A DNA stretch of 20,126 nucleotides from Rhodothermales bacterium (GTDB lineage: Bacteria; Bacteroidota; Rhodothermia; Rhodothermales; UBA10348): contig JABDJZ010000435.1 in assembly GCA_013003255.1 (NCBI GenBank), positions 1-20,126 on the forward strand, read 5' to 3'. The translations under genes were made by a program, and so were the position numbers. Below, piece by piece: positions 14,788 to 20,126 of the stretch. The notes beneath the pieces are model-generated. The model made no database searches, was not told the origin of the DNA, and worked only from the letters and a program-made list of their open reading frames with translations. Position 1 is the stretch's first letter. The number at the start of each line of letters is the position of its first letter.

Positions 14788-15894
14788 TTGCCGACCAACC
14801 TGCCCGACCTCTCTTTCGAAACTCTGAAGATCCTGCCCCTTGCCCGGGCCGAAACCATCCCGAGTTCCTGGTATGTGGACGAGGGGTTCCACCGACTGGA
14901 CCGACGTCTCCTGTTCTCGGACTCCTGGCAGTACGTCGGCCCTGCCAGTGACCTGGCCGAGGAGGGTGCCTACCGCGCCGATACGGTGGCCGGCGAGCCC
15001 ATCGTCGTGGTTCGCGACAAGGAGAATCGACTCCGTGCCTGGTACAACGTCTGCCGTCATCGCGGCGGGCCGCTGGTCACCGACACCTGTGGGACGGCGC
15101 GCATGCTACAGTGCAAGTATCACGGGTGGACCTACAAGCTGGACGGCAGCCTTCGCGGAGTGCCGCGCTTTGACCGCACGGACCTCTTCGACAAGCGTGA
15201 CTTTGGCCTGACTCCGCTTCAGGTCACTGAGTGGCAGGGAATGGTGTTCGTAAACCTTGGCCGAGGCGGGTCCATTGAGGAAACGGTCCGGGGAATTACG
15301 GACCGCATCGCCCCGCTGGACCTGTCCCAAATGCGGTTTGAGCGGCGAGACCTTTACGACGTGGCCTGCAACTGGAAGGTGTACGTGGACAACTACCTCG
15401 AAGGGTACCACCTCCCGATTGTCCATCCGGAGTTGTGCGACCTGTTGGACTACCGCAACTATGTGACGGAGACCTACCCCACCTACTCGCTGCAGTACAG
15501 CCCACTTCAGGAGGGCGACAACATCTACGGCACGCCCTCCGGGGATGCGTTCTACTACTTTGTCTTCCCCAACCTGATGCTGAACATCCTGCCTCATCGC
15601 CTTCAGGTGAACCGCATTGTGCCGGTTACCCGGGATCGATGCCGCGTGATCTTCGACTACTACTATGTGCGGGGGACGGACGCTTCGATGATCAAGGACG
15701 ACGCCGAGTTCAGCGATCGGGTCCAGATGGAAGACGTCGAGATCTGCGAACACGTGCAGCGTGGCCTGGAATCGCGGGCCTACGATCAGGGCCGATTCTC
15801 GGCTGATGCCGAGCCGGGAGTCTATCACTTCCAATGCATGCTGAAGGCCGCCTACCGGACAGCCCTGGAGGAGACCACCGTCGACCGCGCGTGA
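14788..15894 (+). CDS. Rieske non-heme iron oxygenase, alpha subunit
   Basis: A 368-residue oxygenase subunit of the aromatic-ring-hydroxylating/choline-monooxygenase-like family. The Rieske [2Fe-2S] site is CRHRGG (Cys89, His91) and CKYHGW (Cys109, His112). The mononuclear iron site is DNYLEGYHLPIVHPEL (His208, His213) with Asp316 in QMEDVEICEH, and Glu205 is placed to bridge to the neighbouring subunit's Rieske centre. It adds oxygen to, or demethylates, a small substrate using electrons from a reductase that is not encoded in this window. The compact size and lone alpha subunit resemble choline/carnitine/betaine oxygenases more than naphthalene-type dioxygenases, but the substrate is not readable. 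The start is TTG at 14788, 5 nt after aroE, so the two are probably co-transcribed; no link to the shikimate pathway is evident. Confidence 0.92.
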   Translation: MPTNLPDLSFETLKILPLARAETIPSSWYVDEGFHRLDRRLLFSDSWQYVGPASDLAEEGAYRADTVAGEPIVVVRDKENRLRAWYNVCRHRGGPLVTDTCGTARMLQCKYHGWTYKLDGSLRGVPRFDRTDLFDKRDFGLTPLQVTEWQGMVFVNLGRGGSIEETVRGITDRIAPLDLSQMRFERRDLYDVACNWKVYVDNYLEGYHLPIVHPELCDLLDYRNYVTETYPTYSLQYSPLQEGDNIYGTPSGDAFYYFVFPNLMLNILPHRLQVNRIVPVTRDRCRVIFDYYYVRGTDASMIKDDAEFSDRVQMEDVEICEHVQRGLESRAYDQGRFSADAEPGVYHFQCMLKAAYRTALEETTVDRA

Positions 15895-15896
15895 GT

Positions 15897-15963
15897 GCTA
15901 CGGAGGGGGCTACGGTCGATACACTTGACCGTGGCCCACAGTGCTACGGTCGATACCGCCTGA
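15897..15963. repeat. gctacggtcgatac direct repeat across the acylase stop codon
   Basis: gctacggtcgatac occurs at 15909-15922 and 15943-15956 (34-bp period), each followed by a tgaccgYgg element. A shorter gctacgg stands at 15897-15903. The right copy is the end of the minus-strand acylase gene including its stop (15944-15946), so the left copy duplicates that gene end in the convergent gap. Confidence 0.8.
15907..15937. terminator. possible bidirectional hairpin between convergent genes
   Basis: gggc-t-acggtc / gaccgt-g-gccc forms an 11-bp stem (one T-G pair in the plus-strand RNA) with a 9-nt loop, 12 nt after the Rieske stop codon and 6 nt beyond the acylase stop. No U-tract follows on either strand, so it may be a transcript-end stabiliser rather than an intrinsic terminator. 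Confidence 0.45.
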
Positions 15964-18010
15964 CCGCGGCGGCCTCCACCGCATCCGGATAGAAGGCCAT
16001 CGGTTTAAGGCGGCGATCCACGAACAGGGGTACCTGGTCCGCATAGTGCCGGCTTTCTGGTCGACTGGTGGCCGACCCGAACACGTGGACACTCTCTGAC
16101 TCCACGCGCCCTTCCGCGAACCGCACCAGGAGCACGTAGGAATCGCCCTGGTATCCCTCCAGGTGACCATCATCGGCGCGACGACCGTACACGGCGTGCA
16201 GCACATCCGGTGCGCCTCCAAGCCCAACATCGATATCACCCCGATGCACCCGGTTGACCTCTTCCCAGGGGGGTGTCAATGTCCCATGTTGATCAAACAA
16301 CCACTCGGCGGCAGATCGGAGACTGGCCGTCAACTCCCTGGTGGATACCGGCGCGCCGTATTCCGTGAGGAAGGGTTGCAAGGTGAGGACGGACAGCGCC
16401 GCGTTGGGGTTGCCGGGGCCGGCGTCCAGATCCCAGGAGGTGATTACCTCTCGGGCGGCCAGGGACAGCGTGTCCGATACTGAGGCAAACCGGAGCTGGC
16501 GGATCAGGTCCGCCACACGCGAGTCGGCAGCGAATTGCATATCGAACTTGTAGTCCTCGAACTCGGTCCACGTAATGCTGGAGTCGATCCCGAAGAGTTC
16601 GAGTGCCCGGAGTGACCGGTTGGTCTCGTGCTGCTCGATTCCGCTGTCCGGCAGGCCAATCGGGTTCTCGTCAAGCGCACCCGCCGCCGTATAAGGAGTG
16701 CTGTTCGCATTCTGAACGAAGCCGGACTCCGGGTCCAGCACCTGTGGCAGGTCCTCGAACGGGACATAATCGTCCCAGAGGAGCTCCCTCCGATCTCCGG
16801 GGAGCCGGCCCGACCAATCCGGTCCCGGGACGCGCCTCGGCAGGCGGGCATTGTAGATGTAGCGGATGTGGCCCTCTCCATCGGCATACACCGTGTTGAA
16901 GACCGGGATGGACTGGGCAGACATGGCCTGATACCACTCGTCCTTGTTGGTTGCCCGGTTCATTCGGTACCACTGCTGAACCTGCCCGGCATCACCCCAA
17001 CCCGGGAATCGTACCGCCACGACGCCGCTGTCCGTGCGGACTATGGGGCCGTGGACGGACCACTCCAGGTCCCGGTTGAAGGTCCACTTGAGCAGCCCGA
17101 TGAGTCGAACGGGAATCCCGGCCTGGCGTCGCTCGAATTCCAGCCATTCCCCATCCAGCAGGTAGCGATCGGGGTCATCCGGGTGCAGCTCCAGGTCGTA
17201 CAGGTCGATGACATCCGGCTTGTTCACTGTGTGCGCCCAGCCCAGGTGCTCATTGTGCCCGTGCAGGATGATCGGGGACCCGGGGAACGTACCGCCGAGC
17301 ATGTTCAGCCCCTCCTCACTCATCATGTGCGCCTCATACCAGGCCACCGGGCCGGTCCATGGCTGGTGCGAATTCACCGCCAGCATGGTGCTGCCGTCCG
17401 CGGTGCGGGACGGCGCTACTGCGAAGGCATTGGATCCCGCGCTTGTTGAATCGCCAGCCAGATCAGCCGTGGCAAATAGCTCCGCCAGTACGCCATCAAG
17501 GCCGAAGAAGAGCGGGGTCTTGTGGACGAAACCCGCGACGATGTCCGCGCCCGTCATCGGATAAAGAGCGCCGATGGCCTCATCTGTGTGGCGGGCCGCA
17601 TAGACGTTCAGGCCGGCTGCGTATCCATCGCACAGGGCCTGCGTGGCGGAGTCCAGCGCCGCATACCCGGCGGCGGCGATTTCGGTGACATTCAGGAGGG
17701 CCACCATGTAGTCATTCGGTCCACCCTCGGACCCTATCAGGGTGGAGAGTCTCCCGCGGGCAGCAGCCAGTGCACCCTGGATGGTGCCGAAATCATCCTC
17801 GGCATGCGCATAGGCCAGCCCAAAGGCGGCGTCCGCATCACGCACCCCGCGGATGTGCGGAACGCCCCACTCGTCCCGCAAAATCTCTACATCGTAGGCA
17901 TCGGCCAGGTCTTCGAGTTCACTCGGGACCCGGCCCCGTGACCGCAGGGACTCGGCCATGAACCAGGCGATGGCAAAGGCCACGAGTATGTACAGCCAGC
18001 GGCGCTTCAT
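15944..18010 (-). CDS. penicillin acylase-family enzyme (AHL/aculeacin acylase-like)
   Basis: A 688-residue Ntn-hydrolase precursor. An N-terminal signal or anchor (MKRRWLYILVAFAIAWFMAE) directs it to the periplasm. The alpha-chain part opens DVEILRDEWGVPHIRG with a FGLAYAHAEDD motif, both typical of the family. The self-cleavage nucleophile is Ser193 in AGSNAFAVAPSRT. The beta chain continues MLAVNSHQPWTGPVAWYEAHM, GTFPGSPIILHGHNEHLGWAHTVN and DGEGHIRYIYNARLPRR. This pattern and the total length resemble acylases that cleave long-chain acyl amides such as N-acyl-homoserine lactones or aculeacin, so quorum-signal degradation or amide-lipid turnover is possible but unproven. The frame extends upstream to 18100, but ATG at 18010 fits the signal peptide and leaves 95 bp to divergent nadE. 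Its 3' end is duplicated in the neighbouring gap. Confidence 0.93.
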   Translation of the reverse strand: MKRRWLYILVAFAIAWFMAESLRSRGRVPSELEDLADAYDVEILRDEWGVPHIRGVRDADAAFGLAYAHAEDDFGTIQGALAAARGRLSTLIGSEGGPNDYMVALLNVTEIAAAGYAALDSATQALCDGYAAGLNVYAARHTDEAIGALYPMTGADIVAGFVHKTPLFFGLDGVLAELFATADLAGDSTSAGSNAFAVAPSRTADGSTMLAVNSHQPWTGPVAWYEAHMMSEEGLNMLGGTFPGSPIILHGHNEHLGWAHTVNKPDVIDLYDLELHPDDPDRYLLDGEWLEFERRQAGIPVRLIGLLKWTFNRDLEWSVHGPIVRTDSGVVAVRFPGWGDAGQVQQWYRMNRATNKDEWYQAMSAQSIPVFNTVYADGEGHIRYIYNARLPRRVPGPDWSGRLPGDRRELLWDDYVPFEDLPQVLDPESGFVQNANSTPYTAAGALDENPIGLPDSGIEQHETNRSLRALELFGIDSSITWTEFEDYKFDMQFAADSRVADLIRQLRFASVSDTLSLAAREVITSWDLDAGPGNPNAALSVLTLQPFLTEYGAPVSTRELTASLRSAAEWLFDQHGTLTPPWEEVNRVHRGDIDVGLGGAPDVLHAVYGRRADDGHLEGYQGDSYVLLVRFAEGRVESESVHVFGSATSRPESRHYADQVPLFVDRRLKPMAFYPDAVEAAAVRRYRP

Positions 18011-18105
18011 GCGGAGGACGGAAAGGGGCGGGGCTCCAGCTCGGAGCTTGGAAAACGGGACAGGTAGACGTGGCACCGCGCGAACCCATGCGCGTACCAT
18101 CAGGC

Positions 18106-19788
18106 ATGAAGATAGCCCTCGCCCAGATCAATCCGACGGTTGGAGACCTGGCCGGTAATGCGGCCCGGATCATCGACTTCGCCGAGTCCGCTGCCCGCGA
18201 AGGTGCGGATCTCGTGGTCTATCCTGAGCTCTGCGTCACCGGGTATCCGCCGCTGGATCTCCTGGAGAGCGATGCCTTCATCGATGCGGCGGCCCGCACC
18301 ATGGAGCACATTGCACGGCAGGTACCAGAATCCGTGGGCATCATCCTGGGGTGCCCCCTGCGCAATCCCTCTCCCATCGGGAAACGCCTCATCAACGCCG
18401 CCGTGCTGTTCGAAGGGGGCCTTGAAGTGGGACGCGTTACCAAGGTGCTGCTACCCACCTACGACGTCTTCGACGAGTACCGCTACTTCGAGGCCGGCAC
18501 CACGGGTCCGCCCATCAACTTCAGGGGACTGCGCCTGGGACTCCATGTCTGCGAGGACATGTGGAATAACGAGGAGCAGGCGGATTACCACCTCTACGCA
18601 GCCAATCCCATCGATGAACTGGCTGCACAGGGAATCGATCTCTACGTCAACATCTCGGCCTCTCCGTTTTCGCACGGCAAGCACCGACGACGGTGCGAGA
18701 TCCTGGAAGAAATCTGCCACGAGCACGGTAAGCCGTTCGTGCTGGTCAATCAGGTCGGCGCGAACACGGAAGTCATCTTTGACGGGGACAGCCGGGTCCA
18801 CAACGCAGACGGGACTCTGGCCGTCTGCGCGCCGTCGTTCTCCGAGGGGCTTGTCCTCTGGGACACCCAGGCGCCTACGTCCATGTGCACCAAGACACAT
18901 GACCGGATCGCGGACATGCACGACGCGCTCGTGCTCGGCATCCGGGACTACGTGCAGAAAACCGGGGCGTTTGAAAAGGCCCTGATCGGCCTGTCCGGGG
19001 GCATCGATTCGGCTGTGACGGCGGCGCTGGCTGTGGAGGCACTCGGCCCGGACTGCGTGGATGGCGTCACCATGCCCAGCCGCTTCTCAAGCACGGGCTC
19101 CGTGGACGACTCCCGCTCGCTGGCAGAGAACCTGGGGATGACGATCCACGAAATCGGCATAGCGCCGGCGGTGGAGAGCTTCGAGCAGATGCTGGAGCCG
19201 CTCTTCAAGGGTACATCCTTCGGCGTGGCCGAGGAGAACATCCAGGCACGGTCCAGGGGCGTCACCCTGATGGCCATCTCCAACAAGTTCGGCCACCTCC
19301 TGCTGACCACCGGCAACAAGTCGGAGCTGTCCGTGGGCTATGCCACGCTATACGGTGACATGAGCGGCGGTCTCGCGGTGCTGGCGGACGTGTTCAAGGA
19401 GGACGTCTACGCGCTGGCCCGTTATGTCAATCAGCGCGCCGACCGCGAGATCATTCCCCGGGCGACGTTGGAAAAGCCACCCTCGGCAGAACTTCGGCCC
19501 GACCAGCTGGACTCGGACTCGCTTCCCCCGTACGGCGTGCTGGATGACATCCTGGAGCGGTACGTGGAACGGCTGCAGGACGTGGATGTGATCGAGGCCG
19601 AGACCGGCTACGAGCGCAGTGTCATCCTGCGGATTCTCCGGATGGTGGATCGGAACGAGTACAAGCGGCGCCAGGCCCCACCGGGTCTCCGCGTGTCCGC
19701 CAAGGCGTTTGGAATGGGGCGTCGCCTCCCGATCGTCATGAATCCCACGCACCGGAGCATTCCGGTCACACCTGAGGAGTCCGCATGA
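18106..19788 (+). CDS. nadE: glutamine-dependent NAD+ synthetase
   Basis: A 560-residue two-domain enzyme that amidates nicotinic acid adenine dinucleotide to NAD+ with ATP and ammonia from glutamine. Residues 1-270 form a nitrilase/CN-hydrolase glutaminase domain with the triad Glu41 (YPELCVTGYPP), Lys113 (VTKVLLPTYDVFDEYRYFE) and Cys149 (HVCEDMWN). The synthetase domain has the ATP PP-loop LSGGIDSAVTAAL (Ser297 to Ser302), then LLTTGNKSELSVGYATLYGDMSGG and ELRPDQLDSDSLPPYGVLD. All key residues are present and the length is normal. ATG at 18106 (MKIALAQINPTVGD) is the usual family start; in-frame ATGs at 18088 and 18070 are possible. It is divergent from the acylase gene, and its stop overlaps the start of ruvA (ATGA), so the two are translationally coupled. 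Confidence 0.97.
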   Translation: MKIALAQINPTVGDLAGNAARIIDFAESAAREGADLVVYPELCVTGYPPLDLLESDAFIDAAARTMEHIARQVPESVGIILGCPLRNPSPIGKRLINAAVLFEGGLEVGRVTKVLLPTYDVFDEYRYFEAGTTGPPINFRGLRLGLHVCEDMWNNEEQADYHLYAANPIDELAAQGIDLYVNISASPFSHGKHRRRCEILEEICHEHGKPFVLVNQVGANTEVIFDGDSRVHNADGTLAVCAPSFSEGLVLWDTQAPTSMCTKTHDRIADMHDALVLGIRDYVQKTGAFEKALIGLSGGIDSAVTAALAVEALGPDCVDGVTMPSRFSSTGSVDDSRSLAENLGMTIHEIGIAPAVESFEQMLEPLFKGTSFGVAEENIQARSRGVTLMAISNKFGHLLLTTGNKSELSVGYATLYGDMSGGLAVLADVFKEDVYALARYVNQRADREIIPRATLEKPPSAELRPDQLDSDSLPPYGVLDDILERYVERLQDVDVIEAETGYERSVILRILRMVDRNEYKRRQAPPGLRVSAKAFGMGRRLPIVMNPTHRSIPVTPEESA

Positions 19789-20126
19789 TTGAGCGGTTGG
19801 GCGGGAAGCTTTTGGAAAAGCGCCCCACGGAGATCGTAGTTGACGTGCAGCAGGTGGGTTACGGACTCCTGGTGCCCACCTCCACATTTGAGGCCCTGCC
19901 TGCTGTTGGTGGTGACGTTGCGCTGTTCACGTACCTCCACGTGCGCGAGGACGTCCTGCAACTCTACGGATTCGCCACACGGAACGAGCTGACTGTCTTC
20001 CGCATCATGCTGGCGGTGTCCGGTGTCGGCCCGAAGCTGGCACTGGCCGCTCTGTCATCTATGCGCCCCGGCGAGATCAAGCGGCACGTCACATCCGGCG
20101 ACGCGGGTTTCCTGACCCGGATTCCG
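19785..20126 (+). CDS. ruvA: Holliday junction helicase subunit RuvA (3' end outside window)
   Basis: Reading from ATG at 19785 gives 114 residues to the edge with the classical RuvA start: MIERLGGKLLEKRPTEIVVD, VGYGLLVPTS, then HVREDVLQLYGFATRNEL and the helix-hairpin-helix LAVSGVGPKLALAALSS. This covers domain I (OB fold, tetramer core) and the beginning of domain II. RuvA binds four-way DNA junctions and loads RuvB for branch migration. It overlaps nadE by 4 nt, which implies co-transcription. No anomaly is seen in the visible part. Confidence 0.96.
   Translation, partial: MIERLGGKLLEKRPTEIVVDVQQVGYGLLVPTSTFEALPAVGGDVALFTYLHVREDVLQLYGFATRNELTVFRIMLAVSGVGPKLALAALSSMRPGEIKRHVTSGDAGFLTRIP

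Noticed and set aside
15106..15834. 242-residue minus-strand open frame inside the Rieske gene
   Set aside because: The plus-strand frame has all Rieske and iron ligands; the antisense frame shows only mirror composition.
1..20126. Mobile elements, CRISPR arrays, tRNA or rRNA genes, toxin-antitoxin or defence genes
   Set aside because: No transposase, integrase, spaced identical repeats, tRNA-like fold with GGTTCRANYCC arm, or defence-type domains could be read on either strand.

Overview
The window is a gene-dense chromosomal segment of about 63% GC, estimated by eye. It most likely comes from a member of the Rhodothermota/Bacteroidota, close to Rhodothermales. This is an inference from three things: the gene set (B12-dependent ribonucleotide reductase, NAD synthetase with glutaminase domain followed by ruvA, BNR-repeat lipoprotein), several starts without a Shine-Dalgarno sequence, and a TAnnTTTG-type element before aroE. 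No RNA gene, CRISPR array, transposase, phage gene or integration site is visible. Nearly all of it is housekeeping or ordinary metabolic DNA, and I found no convincing new multi-gene system.

Layout. Positions 1-1507 (minus strand) hold a DUF411 protein followed by an SMP-30/gluconolactonase-like lipoprotein that runs off the left edge. Positions 1593-7210 (plus strand) form a tight five-gene run: BNR/Ycf48-like lipoprotein, gamma-glutamyltransferase-family enzyme, a small Gfo/Idh/MocA-like protein, CCA-adding enzyme with HD domain, and a small membrane protein. Gaps are 6 nt or less, or the genes overlap. A convergent unknown acidic protein lies at 7322-7720 (minus). A 516-bp non-coding leader then precedes nrdJ (8237-11251), which ends at a textbook intrinsic terminator. 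An unknown membrane-anchored protein (11448-12380) converges on glutamate dehydrogenase (minus). That gene is divergent from aroE, and aroE is followed 5 nt later by a Rieske oxygenase. The Rieske gene converges on a penicillin/AHL-acylase-family enzyme (minus), which is divergent from nadE. The nadE and ruvA genes overlap by 4 nt, and ruvA runs off the right edge.

The parts least explained by gene calls are small-scale. Two convergent gene ends (near 7210 and near 15944) each have their last codons plus stop codon duplicated just beyond the gene. Two in-frame short tandem duplications occur, in the membrane protein and in aroE. The long nrdJ leader is dense in repeats and hairpins and carries two near-DnaA boxes.
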